From assembly GCF_900445255.1 (NCBI RefSeq), contig NZ_UAPU01000007.1, forward strand, positions 822,001 to 886,000: DNA of 64,000 bases, written 5' to 3'. The notes under the pieces are model-generated. The model searched no databases. It was given only the letters and a program-made list of their open reading frames with translations, and had not been told where the DNA came from. Positions 35,806 to 44,696 of the stretch are shown piece by piece. The stretch is from Anaerobiospirillum thomasii. GTDB lineage: Bacteria > Pseudomonadota > Gammaproteobacteria > Enterobacterales > Succinivibrionaceae. The position numbers and the translations under genes are program-made. How positions within the stretch are numbered: position 1 is the stretch's first letter; every line of letters starts with the position of its first letter.

Positions 35806-36195
35806 AACTGCACTCCACAATTATTAACTTAGTTAAACCAGTTTTTAAATAATACGACGCTCAGTGCCTGCTACAGGGATTTGCACCACAAAGACCTACA
35901 AAACAGTGCAATTCACCCTTTTGACCATGTATATGCACCATTAAAATACACAATTTTTGTTATTTAATAGCTCAAAGTTAAAGCTCATGGACTCTAGAGT
36001 TAAATAAAATACACAATCTGCCCCTGAACTTTGTCTTTGCATCATGGCTATTTATGCGCATTCTTTTTTGACTTTGGGCAATTTAGTGTAAAATTGCTGT
36101 GTATTTGTAATTTCACTATTGACAGATCTTGTATCTGCTGTCTCATCATAAGGCTGCACAGGCCTACACAGCAGCGCAACAAGTCAGAGGTTTTT
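35806..36195. other. Divergent intergenic region between the BASS transporter and mrcA
   Basis: About 390 bases. It must contain promoters for both flanking genes. A TTGACA occurs at about 36119 but without a well-spaced -10. No small gene or structured RNA was recognised. Confidence 0.35.
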
Positions 36196-38628
36196 GTGTT
36201 TAAAAAAATTATCAGCTTTACCATATGGGCAGGTCTTCTTGTAACTGGCCTTAGCGGCGGTGCTGTAGCTGCTCTTTACTACAATACCCTTGAGAGTCTG
36301 CCTAATGTTCAGCAGTTAAAGAAAGTCACCTTTGAAACACCTATGAAAATCTATACCAAAGATGAAAAGCTCATAGGCGAATTTGGTGAAAACAAAAGAA
36401 TTCCTGTTCCTCTTGAGGAAATTCCTTTAAAGCTGCAGCAGGCCTTTCTTGCCATTGAGGACTCACGCTTTTACGAGCATACAGGTATTGACCCTATAGG
36501 TATTGCCAGAGCTGTGGTTGTAGCTATTGCCAATCAGGGCGCCACACAGGGTGCCAGTACCATTACACAGCAGGTGGCCAGAAATTTCTTCCTGTCACGA
36601 GATAAAACCATTGAACGAAAAATAAAGGAAATCTTTATCTCCTGGAGAATTGAACAGGTACTTACCAAGGAGGAAATTTTAGAGTTATACCTCAATAAAA
36701 TTGCCCTTGGTCATAGATCAAACGGTGTTGTGGCCGCAGCCCAGACCTATTATGGCAAAGAGCTAAAAGATCTGACCCTAGGTCAGATGGCTACCATTGC
36801 AGGACTGCCAAAGGCCCCGTCAACTTTAAATCCAATCTCCTATCCAGAGCGCTCCAAAAACCGCCGACACCTCGTGCTCATGCGCATGAAAAACCTTGGT
36901 TTTATCACCCAGGAGGAGTTTGAGAGCGCTGACAAAGAGCCATATGTGGCCTATTTCCACTCAACACCTATTGAAAGCTATGCACCTTATATTGCAGAGG
37001 ATGCAAGACAGTTTGTCATAGATAAATTTGGTGAGGAGGCCTATACACAAGGCTTTAGAGTTATAACCACTGTCAACTCCAAGATTCAGGATGATGCAAG
37101 CTATGCTGTCTTTAAAGGTCTTACTGACTATGATGCCCGTCATGGCTATCGCGGCAGCTCTTTGAATGTAACCAAGCTTGACAACTTTACAGCCGATGCG
37201 CCAAGTCTTGATAAACTGCTGCGCCGCTATGACCGCTATCACTTTATAGAGCCTGCTGTAGTAACCTCTGTTGATGATGAAAGCAAGAGCTTTACCATCT
37301 ATACTCTAAAGGGTCAGCAGACACTTGATATGAAGGCCATACAGTGGGCCCGCGCCTATAAATCCAATATTCGTCAGGGCGCCAATCCCAAGGTACCATC
37401 AGAAGTTATCATACCTGGTGATTTAATCTATACCTATGTCAATGAAAAAAATGAAACCATAATGACACAGGTACCTGAGGTTGAAGGCGCGCTTGTGGCA
37501 CTCAATCCTCTGACAGGCGCTATTGAGGCCATGGTAGGTGGCTATGATTTTTACAAGAGTAAATTAAATCGCACTGTGCAGGCTGTACGTCAGACAGGCT
37601 CCAACTTCAAGCCTTTTTTATACTCAGCTGCTGTAGCCAAAGGCATAGCTGTAAACTCAGTGCTGTATGATGAGCCTATAAAGACATGGGATCCGGGCTC
37701 TCACACCTGGTGGCAGCCTAAAAACACTCCAAACCGTTATGATGGTCCTATGACATTGCGCGAAGGTCTGGCCAAGTCCAAAAACGTTGTGTCAATACGT
37801 CTTATCCGTCAGGTTGGTGTGGACAATGTGGCACTGCACCTTAAAAAGTTTGGCATAGATGTACCAACATCACAGATAAGTGAGTCAATGTCCCTTGGCA
37901 GTGTCGAGCTCTCACCTTTACAGACAGCTACAGGCTTTGCCGCCTTTGCCAATGGCGGTTATCGTCTTGAGCCTTACTTTATTGAAAAAATTTACAGAGG
38001 CGATGAGCTTGTCTATGAAGCCAAGGCTAAAAGAGCTGATCCAACAGCTCCTGATCGTGTGATAAATGATCTGCCTTTGGTCTATAAGGATCATATTGAG
38101 GCTGATGAGAGCATGGCTACACAGATTCTCTCACATGATCACGCCTATATAATGGCAGATCTTCTGCGCTCTGTCATTTATGGCGGTGAGGGTATCAATG
38201 GTCCTTATTATGGCACAGGCGGCAGAGCCTCACGTATTTCAGGACGAGATGATCTCTCTGGTAAAACAGGTACTACCAACAAAGTGCATGATGCCTGGTT
38301 CTCAGGCTTTAATGCCAATCTTGTAGCTACTGCCTGGGTGGGCTTTGATGATGACAGAAATCTTGGCTATGCGCAAAATATAAGTCCAGAGGGCGGCGCC
38401 TATACAGCACTGCCAATCTTTGCTGAATTTATAAAACGTGCCCAGGAAGGTGTGCCTAGCAGCCGTCCTGCACGCCCTGCCACAATAAAATATACAACCA
38501 ATGCAGGTATTACCGATCTGGCCACCACCAATACCTATGTTATTGCAGAAGATGGTGGGAACTCTGTTCTTAATGTGCAAAATACAGGTACAGATACATC
38601 AGATGTTGACAGCTCAGATATTTTCTAG
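36196..38628 (+). CDS. mrcA: Penicillin-binding protein 1A (bifunctional peptidoglycan synthase)
   Basis: PBP1A polymerises and cross-links peptidoglycan. Order of parts: membrane anchor (residues 5-27); GT51 glycosyltransferase with AIEDSRFYEHTGIDPIGIAR, GASTITQQVARNFF and the E of NKIALGHRSNGVVAAAQTYY; an inserted OB-like region; and a transpeptidase with the catalytic Ser in TGSNFKP, SKN in LAKSKNVV and KTG in SGKTGTTN. It has 810 residues from a GTG at 36196 (AGAGG 5 bases upstream); the frame extends to 36031 but without family similarity. It is monocistronic with its own terminator. Confidence 0.94.
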   Translation: MFKKIISFTIWAGLLVTGLSGGAVAALYYNTLESLPNVQQLKKVTFETPMKIYTKDEKLIGEFGENKRIPVPLEEIPLKLQQAFLAIEDSRFYEHTGIDPIGIARAVVVAIANQGATQGASTITQQVARNFFLSRDKTIERKIKEIFISWRIEQVLTKEEILELYLNKIALGHRSNGVVAAAQTYYGKELKDLTLGQMATIAGLPKAPSTLNPISYPERSKNRRHLVLMRMKNLGFITQEEFESADKEPYVAYFHSTPIESYAPYIAEDARQFVIDKFGEEAYTQGFRVITTVNSKIQDDASYAVFKGLTDYDARHGYRGSSLNVTKLDNFTADAPSLDKLLRRYDRYHFIEPAVVTSVDDESKSFTIYTLKGQQTLDMKAIQWARAYKSNIRQGANPKVPSEVIIPGDLIYTYVNEKNETIMTQVPEVEGALVALNPLTGAIEAMVGGYDFYKSKLNRTVQAVRQTGSNFKPFLYSAAVAKGIAVNSVLYDEPIKTWDPGSHTWWQPKNTPNRYDGPMTLREGLAKSKNVVSIRLIRQVGVDNVALHLKKFGIDVPTSQISESMSLGSVELSPLQTATGFAAFANGGYRLEPYFIEKIYRGDELVYEAKAKRADPTAPDRVINDLPLVYKDHIEADESMATQILSHDHAYIMADLLRSVIYGGEGINGPYYGTGGRASRISGRDDLSGKTGTTNKVHDAWFSGFNANLVATAWVGFDDDRNLGYAQNISPEGGAYTALPIFAEFIKRAQEGVPSSRPARPATIKYTTNAGITDLATTNTYVIAEDGGNSVLNVQNTGTDTSDVDSSDIF

Positions 38629-38648
38629 ACACTATTGAAATTACAAAG

Positions 38649-38674
38649 GACCGGCCCAATGCCGGTCTTTTTTT
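38649..38674 (+). terminator. Terminator after mrcA
   Basis: Arms GACCGGC (38649-38655) and GCCGGTC (38661-38667) are followed by seven T. It lies 20 bases past the mrcA stop. Confidence 0.9.
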
Positions 38675-38842
38675 ATAAAGTGTATAAATAAAAACTTACC
38701 TACAGCTCACTTATCCCATACAGAGCCTAAATAAATTATTTTGTTAAGACACTATCATAGCTTGCATCCTCTTTTTTGCTGTGTGTTTTCTGTCCTGGCA
38801 CGCCCTTATCGGCACTTAGATGAAAAAAAAATAAAATTTTTG

Positions 38843-38870
38843 TTGACACTACATTAAAATTGATTATAAT
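38843..38870 (+). promoter_or_regulatory. Strong promoter of the tRNA-Ala cluster
   Basis: Perfect TTGACA (38843-38848), 16-base spacer, perfect TATAAT (38865-38870). It is followed directly by a GC-rich GGGC discriminator, the pattern seen at growth-rate- and ppGpp-controlled stable RNA promoters. An A/T-rich stretch just upstream could act as an UP element. Confidence 0.88.
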
Positions 38871-38888
38871 GGGCTTCACTAAAACGAT

Positions 38889-38964
<76 letters not shown>

Positions 38965-38981
38965 GAGTTTTAGATATCCGT

Positions 38982-39057
38982 GGGGGTATAGCTCAGCTGG
39001 GAGAGCATCTGCTTTGCAAGCAGAGGGTCAGCGGTTCGATCCCGCTTACCTCCACCA
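38982..39057 (+). tRNA. tRNA-Ala (TGC anticodon), copy 1
   Basis: A 76-base cloverleaf with encoded CCA and the G3-U70 alanine identity pair. The anticodon loop TTTGCAA gives TGC. It follows the first tRNA after a 17-base spacer. Confidence 0.95.
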
Positions 39058-39069
39058 TCACTAAAGCAT

Positions 39070-39145
<76 letters not shown>

Positions 39146-39162
39146 ATGTTTTAGATACCTGT

Positions 39163-39238
39163 GGGGGTATAGCTCAGCTGGGAGAGCATCTGCTTTGCAA
39201 GCAGAGGGTCAGCGGTTCGATCCCGCTTACCTCCACCA
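39163..39238 (+). tRNA. tRNA-Ala (TGC anticodon), copy 2
   Basis: Identical by eye to the copy at 38982-39057; anticodon TGC. It is the last gene before the cluster terminator. Confidence 0.95.
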
Positions 39239-39245
39239 TTCAACG

Positions 39246-39267
39246 GCGACTAAGGTCGCTTTTTTTA
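39246..39267 (+). terminator. Terminator of the tRNA cluster
   Basis: Arms GCGAC (39246-39250) and GTCGC (39255-39259) with loop TAAG are followed by a run of T, 8 bases after the last CCA. Confidence 0.85.
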
Positions 39268-39379
39268 TTTCTGCCGCTCCCTTTTTCCTTTTACATTTAA
39301 AAGTCGCACAACTGCCTTTTTACTCATGTTTTTCAAGAAAATTTTTTCTTGCACACCATGCCTTGAGACCCTGTTTTTT

Positions 39380-39388
39380 TGTTATACT
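39380..39388 (+). promoter_or_regulatory. Candidate extended -10 promoter of tolC
   Basis: TGTTATACT (extended -10) lies about 40 bases upstream of the chosen tolC ATG. It falls inside the longer reading frame from 39326, which argues for the downstream start. No well-spaced -35 is visible. Confidence 0.4.
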
Positions 39389-39427
39389 TACACCTGTGTT
39401 TGTAAAACTTACCGAGGACATTATTTA

Positions 39428-40759
39428 ATGCGCCTAAATATAAAAAAAAGTATTTTAGCTTTAGCTGTTGTCTCCTGCTCCTTTAGTGCAGCAGCTGAAG
39501 ATATTATGGATATATACAAAGAAGCTTATCTGCGCGATCCTGTAATTCTCGAGGCCAAAGCCCAGAGAGATACTGCCTTTGAAAAAATCTCCGAGGCCAC
39601 TGCCGCACTACTGCCACAGATCAATGTTATAGGCACTGCAGGAACCACACATACCTCTGTCAATCGTCTTACCAACGAAAGACAGAATAACAACTCATAT
39701 TCAGGCTCAGTAAATCTGTCTCAGGCCCTGTGGCGCCACGCTGCCTGGAAACAGAGAACTATTGCAGAAAAGAATGCCGCCATGCAGGATCTGGTCTATA
39801 ACGATGCCCTGCAGGCTTTAATTATACGTGTCTCAAATGCCTACTTTGGTGTGCTCAATGCTGCAGATACTCTCAAATATTCCAAAGCCAATCAGGAGGC
39901 CTTGTACCGTCAGCTGCAGGAGGCTTCACGTCGTTTCCAGGTAGGACTTACAGCAGAGACTGATCAGCTTGAGGCCCAGGCCGCCTACGATCTTGCCACT
40001 ACACAGGTTATTACGGCTGAGAACAATCTTGCCAACTCCTACTCAGAGATTAGAAAGTTAATTGGCAGAGATGTGCGCAATATTGAAAAGCTCAATGCCA
40101 CTAAATTTTCACCTGCTCAGATGACAGCATCACTTGATCAGGTTGTAAAAAATGCCCAGGATAACAATCTGTCTTTGCAGGCCAGCGTCATTGCCCGTGA
40201 TATTGCCAAGGAGCAGATTGTACTTGCAGCCTCAGGCCATGAGCCAACCCTTGATCTGACAGGCTCACTGTCCACATCATATACTGATTTTAACAAGGAG
40301 ATTGCAGGTACAGCTCAGATGGATGGCAATTCCAATCAGGGTAGTGTCGGTGTAACTCTCAATATTCCTATTTTCAGCGGCGGTGCTACCTCATCACAGG
40401 TATCACAGGCCGAGCATCAGTACGTGGCAGCCTCAGAGCGCCTTGAAATGACTCATCGCAATGTTGTGGCCAATATCAACACAGGCTATAACAATGTCAA
40501 TGCCTTTGTAAGCTCAGTGCGTGCCTATGAGCAGAGCACCAAGTCAGCACAGTCTGCTCTTGATGCCACCATCTCAGGTTACGAGGTTGGTACCAGAACC
40601 ATTACCGATGTGCTCACTGCCACACAGAATCTGTACAATGCCATGCAGAATCTCTCGGCAGCCCGTCACAACTACATTATCTCAAGACTCAATCTTTTAT
40701 ATAATCAAGGCTCCCTGACTGTAGGTGATTTAGAGTCTGTAAATAAAGGACTAGAATAA
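39428..40759 (+). CDS. tolC: TolC-family outer-membrane efflux channel
   Basis: TolC forms the trimeric outer-membrane and periplasmic duct for drug efflux pumps and type I secretion. It has 443 residues from ATG 39428, with a signal peptide of about 22 residues ending SAAA before ED. The two outer-membrane-factor repeats of long coiled helices are typical, with VSNAYFGVLNAADTL and GYEVGTRTITDVLTATQNLY. The in-frame extension to 39326 is rejected because it would precede a clear signal peptide and lies over the promoter; GAGGA lies upstream of 39428. No adjacent pump genes. Confidence 0.92.
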   Translation: MRLNIKKSILALAVVSCSFSAAAEDIMDIYKEAYLRDPVILEAKAQRDTAFEKISEATAALLPQINVIGTAGTTHTSVNRLTNERQNNNSYSGSVNLSQALWRHAAWKQRTIAEKNAAMQDLVYNDALQALIIRVSNAYFGVLNAADTLKYSKANQEALYRQLQEASRRFQVGLTAETDQLEAQAAYDLATTQVITAENNLANSYSEIRKLIGRDVRNIEKLNATKFSPAQMTASLDQVVKNAQDNNLSLQASVIARDIAKEQIVLAASGHEPTLDLTGSLSTSYTDFNKEIAGTAQMDGNSNQGSVGVTLNIPIFSGGATSSQVSQAEHQYVAASERLEMTHRNVVANINTGYNNVNAFVSSVRAYEQSTKSAQSALDATISGYEVGTRTITDVLTATQNLYNAMQNLSAARHNYIISRLNLLYNQGSLTVGDLESVNKGLE

Positions 40760-40768
40760 GGATCCTCT

Positions 40769-40804
40769 AAAAGGCGGTTGATAGCAATACACCGCCTTTT
40801 TTAT
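40769..40804. terminator. Bidirectional terminator between tolC and cobB
   Basis: Arms AAAAGGCGGT (40769-40778) and ACCGCCTTTT (40791-40800) enclose a 12-base loop. T runs follow on both strands. The genes converge here. Confidence 0.85.
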
Positions 40805-41553
40805 TACCTGCATATATCAGACAGACTCTGCCCGTCAATAAGTGCATTAGCAAGTGCCTTTACTGTATCTGTAGCCCTGCCCTTCATGACAAAATCAAAC
40901 ATGCCAGTGACATTGGTTGGATTTAAATTAAGCTCCATAGTAGAGGCGCCTACACTTTTGGCATACTGACAAAATCCTGCGGCAGGATAGACCACACCTG
41001 AGGTGCCTACTGCTATAAACAAAGTGCATCTTTGTATTTTTTCATAAATCTCATCCATAAAGTATGGCATTTCACCAAACCATACAATATCAGGACGCAG
41101 AGTTTTGTGTGAGCACTTAGGGCAGACACTCTCTGTTGATGAGCTTGCATCAAAATAATGTCTGTAACCGCACTCAGAGCATAAAATGGAAAAAAGCTCA
41201 CCATGCATATGACATACCTGACTGCTGCCGCCTCTTTCATGCAGATTATCCACATTCTGCGTAACTAAAAAGACCTCGCCGCCCTGTGAGGCATAATACT
41301 CCTGTAACCTGGCAATGCTTTTGTGTGCCTCATTAGGCAGTGCTCTTTGGCAGTCTGCTCTTCTGTCATTGTAGAACTTATGCACCAAAGACGGATTGCG
41401 CATAAAGCCCTCAGGCGTTGCCACATCCTCAACTTTATGATTCTCCCACAACCCCGTTTCCGATCTGAACACTGCAATACCAGATTCGGCACTAATGCCG
41501 GCGCCTGTTAGTATGACAATGTTTCTGTATAATGAAAGATTATTGTTGGCCAT
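40804..41553 (-). CDS. cobB: CobB, sirtuin NAD-dependent protein deacylase
   Basis: This sirtuin removes acetyl or succinyl groups from lysines using NAD. It has 249 residues with GAGISAESGIAVFR, TQNVDNLHERGG, the catalytic His in VCHMHGEL, and four zinc cysteines (CSECG and CPKC). The Tyr and Arg in FYNDRR match the YxxR pair that allows acidic acyl groups such as succinyl in CobB and SIRT5. It is monocistronic. Confidence 0.93.
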   Translation of the reverse strand: MANNNLSLYRNIVILTGAGISAESGIAVFRSETGLWENHKVEDVATPEGFMRNPSLVHKFYNDRRADCQRALPNEAHKSIARLQEYYASQGGEVFLVTQNVDNLHERGGSSQVCHMHGELFSILCSECGYRHYFDASSSTESVCPKCSHKTLRPDIVWFGEMPYFMDEIYEKIQRCTLFIAVGTSGVVYPAAGFCQYAKSVGASTMELNLNPTNVTGMFDFVMKGRATDTVKALANALIDGQSLSDICR

Positions 41554-41577
41554 AATGCACCTTATCCTTTATCCATA

Positions 41578-41601
41578 AAAATAAGGGCGCTTCTTGCGCC
41601 C
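41578..41601 (-). terminator. Terminator of the arsR-iscS-pepB operon
   Basis: Arms GGGCGC (41585-41590) and GCGCCC (41596-41601) are followed on the minus strand by TTATTTTTATGG, 8 bases after the pepB stop. Confidence 0.75.
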
Positions 41602-41608
41602 CATATTT

Positions 41609-42937
41609 TTAAATCTTCAAAAGCATGGATGAAATGGTTTTTATCATCTCGCCTGTTGAGCCTTGGGCATACCATAATGACCCGTCAGCACAGTAGGCTG
41701 AGGATAGATCAAAGTGCAGCCATCTGTCGCACTCAACAAAGTGAGATAAAAAGGCTGTAGCCGTCAGAGCGCCAGGAGCTCCATCACCATGTGAGGTATT
41801 ATTGATGGTGGCACGCTGTGATTTTATATAGCGCTTGTGAAAATCATAGCTTTGCATATACACAAGGATCTCACCTGCCTCTTTGGCACACTGCGTGGCT
41901 AAATCCACCAGATCATTGTGCTCAAAGGATGAGGCTAAGGTCATATCACGCCCAACAGCAATCTTGGCAGCACCGGTCAGAGTGGCAGCATCAATAATGG
42001 CCTTTGGTTTATCCTTTGAGGCTAGAATTAAAGCATCGGCTAAAATCAGACGTCCTTCGGCATCCGTATTGCCAACCTCTACACTTACACCATTTGCATA
42101 TCTTATAATATCGCCAGGCACCATGGATGTTCCTGAGATTAGATTCTCAGAGCATGGCAGATACAGACGCACTCTTTTGTGCAGACCGTTTAATATGGCA
42201 AGATGCAGGGCAGCTGCCATATATACAGCACCTGATTTGTCAGTGCGCATAGTGGTCATATAATTGCCGGTTTTAATATTATAACCGCCGCTGTCAAAGG
42301 TTATACCCTTGCCTACAAGACATACATGCACAGGATCTGAGCTGTCAGAGCCCTCAGGAATAAAATCAATAATACCAAGGCATGGGCTGTGATATGAGCC
42401 TTTACCTACAGCCTTAAGACCAGCTAGCTCATCAAATTCATCACTTTGCCTGTCAATTAATTTAAGTTTGGCCTGTGCACCTTTTTGCACTGCTGCCTCT
42501 TTGATTCTGCCATAGACATTTTCAATTAAATTGCGCGGCCAGATCTCACTTGCTCCAGTGTTGGCAAGCTCACGATAATAAGAGAGCAGAGCACATCTGT
42601 CCTTTACAATCTCTATATGATCCAAAGGTAAAGGCAGCACAATATTTATATCATGCTTAAAATCATAAAGACCCATAATAAAGTCACAGGCACTGTAGCA
42701 GTTTAAAGTTAAATCTGTCTCTTTTAAATTTATATTAAAGACACCATAGGCGCCCATGTTGCGTCCTGCCATCTGCATAGGACGTATAGCCTTGTCCTTA
42801 ATATAGGTGGCAAGGCCTGACTGATATGGGACAACACCCATGCTCTCCTCAAATGGAGCAGGTGCACTGCCTGTCTTTATGTATACATCTGCATAGGCAA
42901 CAGACTCATCTTTTTTAGATAGAATATTTATCTTCAT
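41609..42937 (-). CDS. pepB: Leucyl aminopeptidase family M17 (PepB-like)
   Basis: This cytosolic two-metal aminopeptidase has 442 residues. The C-terminal catalytic half has VGKGITFDSGGYNIK (metal Lys and Asp), MRTDKSGA and the family signature NTDAEGRLILADAL. Length and sequence are nearer PepB (427) than PepA (503). ATG 42937 is chosen because GAGGA lies 7-8 bases upstream and the longer frame from 43039 would overlap iscS. In E. coli pepB ends the isc operon, so its position right after iscS here is a likely remnant of that arrangement. Confidence 0.88.
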   Translation of the reverse strand: MKINILSKKDESVAYADVYIKTGSAPAPFEESMGVVPYQSGLATYIKDKAIRPMQMAGRNMGAYGVFNINLKETDLTLNCYSACDFIMGLYDFKHDINIVLPLPLDHIEIVKDRCALLSYYRELANTGASEIWPRNLIENVYGRIKEAAVQKGAQAKLKLIDRQSDEFDELAGLKAVGKGSYHSPCLGIIDFIPEGSDSSDPVHVCLVGKGITFDSGGYNIKTGNYMTTMRTDKSGAVYMAAALHLAILNGLHKRVRLYLPCSENLISGTSMVPGDIIRYANGVSVEVGNTDAEGRLILADALILASKDKPKAIIDAATLTGAAKIAVGRDMTLASSFEHNDLVDLATQCAKEAGEILVYMQSYDFHKRYIKSQRATINNTSHGDGAPGALTATAFLSHFVECDRWLHFDLSSAYCADGSLWYAQGSTGEMIKTISSMLLKI

Positions 42938-42947
42938 AGTGTTTTCC

Positions 42948-44144
42948 TCAAAGCTCTTTGTTAACCTGCCACATGGAGCCTGCCTCCTGCAGTGCCACCA
43001 CAGCGCGTGTGATATCGGCAATAGCTCTTTGAATATCATCCTCAGTTGTAAAACGTCCTATAGACAGTCTTAAAGTCGATCTTGCATCATTGTCACTAAG
43101 ACCTAGGGCCTTTAGTACATAAGATGGTGTCAGAGCCGCCGATGAACAGGCCGAGCCTGTTGAGGCTGCAATATCTGACATGGTAGGCAGCAGCATATGA
43201 CTGTCTATGCCTTTGAAGGTGACAGATAAAATGCCTGGCAGATGATGCTCCTGTGAGCCGTTTATAGATACATCCTTAAGCGCAAGCATGGCCTCCTTTA
43301 ATTTCTCTCTTAGGGCCAGTATATGCTTTTTATCATCTGCAGCACGCTGTTGTATAAGCTCAAAGGCCTTGCCCATAGCTGCAACCTGATGTACAGCCAC
43401 TGTGCCGGATCTAAGATTACGCTCCTGACCGCCACCATAGATAAGAGGCTCTATTTTCTTATCAAGAGGTCTTTTTATATAGATGGCGCCTACACCCTTA
43501 GGACCATAGATTTTCTCAGGCGTAAGTGATACTAAATCTATATTGCTCTTATCCAGATCAAGTTTCTCCCAGCCTGCACTCTGCGCACAGTCTGAATGAA
43601 AATATATGCCACGCTCATGACACATATCAGCAAGAGCATGAATATCGCTTATTGTTCCTACCACACTGTTAGCCTGTGCAATAGAGACTAAAAAGGTATC
43701 ATCCTCAAGATAGCTCTCAAGCAGGGCACAGTCTACAGAGCCATCGGCATGAGGCTTTATATAACTTACTTTATATCCCTGTCTTTGCAGATAGGCACAG
43801 CTCTCAAGCACAGCCTTGTGCTCAATCATTGAGGTAACAATATGCCTGCGCCTGTCAGTTGCGGCAAGTCCCCGGGCCAGACCTATAATTGCAAGATTGG
43901 AGCTTTCAGTGGCACCTGAGGTAAAAGTTATATTAAGAGGTGATGAGCCTATGCACTGACCTATCTGATCGCGTGCAGTCTCAACCACATCGGCTGCCTC
44001 CCAGCCATAGACATGATCCTTTGAGGCAGGATTTCCAAAATGCCCACTGCCTGTAAGACAGGAGAGCATAACCTCACTTACTTGAGGATCACATGGGGTA
44101 GAGGCGGCATAATCTAAGTAAACAGGCAACTTTATCTTGTGCAT
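42948..44144 (-). CDS. iscS: IscS-type cysteine desulfurase
   Basis: This pyridoxal-phosphate enzyme takes sulfur from cysteine for Fe-S clusters and tRNA thiolation. It has 398 residues: YLDYAASTPCDP at the start, FTSGATESSNLAI, the cofactor lysine in SLTPEKIYGPKG (near residue 207), GGGQERNLRSGT and the mobile-loop catalytic Cys in STGSACSSAAL (near 331). The residue before the lysine is Glu where E. coli IscS has His. The C-terminal region is clearly IscS-like (PSYVLKALGLSD). No iscU, iscA or hsc genes are next to it, so the full isc cluster has been split. It starts 9 bases after the SmtB-like regulator gene. Confidence 0.88.
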   Translation of the reverse strand: MHKIKLPVYLDYAASTPCDPQVSEVMLSCLTGSGHFGNPASKDHVYGWEAADVVETARDQIGQCIGSSPLNITFTSGATESSNLAIIGLARGLAATDRRRHIVTSMIEHKAVLESCAYLQRQGYKVSYIKPHADGSVDCALLESYLEDDTFLVSIAQANSVVGTISDIHALADMCHERGIYFHSDCAQSAGWEKLDLDKSNIDLVSLTPEKIYGPKGVGAIYIKRPLDKKIEPLIYGGGQERNLRSGTVAVHQVAAMGKAFELIQQRAADDKKHILALREKLKEAMLALKDVSINGSQEHHLPGILSVTFKGIDSHMLLPTMSDIAASTGSACSSAALTPSYVLKALGLSDNDARSTLRLSIGRFTTEDDIQRAIADITRAVVALQEAGSMWQVNKEL

Positions 44145-44153
44145 GGCATTTTC

Positions 44154-44507
44154 CTAATCGCAGTCTTCCTCTTTGATATGAGACATAGTCATGGCAAAAA
44201 CCTGCTTGACGTGAGAGTCTGAAAGAGCATAAAACACTCTGCGACCTTCATTTCTGATTTTAACCAGATTGTATCTGCGCAGCTTGCTTAACTGATGGGA
44301 TACGGCAGACTTGCTCATATTTAATATTTCACACAGATCGCTTACACACAAAGCGCCGTGCACATACAGAGCATTGACAATAGTCAGGCGTGTCGGATCG
44401 CTAAATGATTTGAAAAAAGCTGAGGCCAATACCAAATCGTCATTGCTATGCATTAATTTTTTAATCTCTATAATCTCTTCACTGCTGCAGACTTTACTCT
44501 CAGACAT
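44154..44507 (-). CDS. ArsR/SmtB-family repressor with a zinc-type alpha-5 site
   Basis: This is a 117-residue winged-helix metalloregulator: SDPTRLTIVNAL, then CVSDLCEILNMSKSAVSHQLSKL (recognition helix) and a beta-wing GRRVFYALSD. In the last helix Asp97, His99, His110 and Glu113 reproduce the spacing D-x-H-x10-H-x2-E of the SmtB/CzrA zinc site. It starts at ATG 44507 with AAGGAG 5 bases upstream, and heads an operon with iscS and pepB. By family it should release DNA when it binds Zn or a similar ion. Targets are inferred, most likely its own operon. Confidence 0.88.
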   Translation of the reverse strand: MSESKVCSSEEIIEIKKLMHSNDDLVLASAFFKSFSDPTRLTIVNALYVHGALCVSDLCEILNMSKSAVSHQLSKLRRYNLVKIRNEGRRVFYALSDSHVKQVFAMTMSHIKEEDCD

Positions 44508-44535
44508 ACGGACTCCTTATCTGGCAATGCGCTTG

Positions 44536-44544
44536 ATTATAACA
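44536..44544 (-). promoter_or_regulatory. Candidate extended -10 promoter of the arsR-iscS-pepB operon
   Basis: The minus strand has TGTTATAAT about 30 bases upstream of the arsR-type ATG. A short dyad TTGAT/ATCAA (44533-44537 and 44555-44559) brackets it and could be part of an operator. The -35 is poor. Confidence 0.4.
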
Positions 44545-44661
44545 CCTAACTTCTATCAAAAAATTAAAGGATATAAATAATACAAAGACACGCAACTTTC
44601 TGCTCTGCTATAGATTTCTAACACAGCTTTATTATCTGAGCGCTGCAAAGAGCAGATACTT

Positions 44662-44687
44662 TAAAGGCTGTGAAAACACAGCCTTTT
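44662..44687 (-). terminator. Hairpin after the HIT-family gene
   Basis: Arms AAAGGCTGTG (44663-44672) and CACAGCCTTT (44677-44686) have loop AAAA. The stem is strong but only three T follow on the minus strand, so it may be a weak terminator. Confidence 0.6.
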
Positions 44688-44696
44688 GAATATTAT

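Noticed and set aside
36031-36195. N-terminal extension of PBP1A
   Set aside because: The extra residues have no family similarity; a GTG with AGAGG at 36196 starts a normal membrane anchor.
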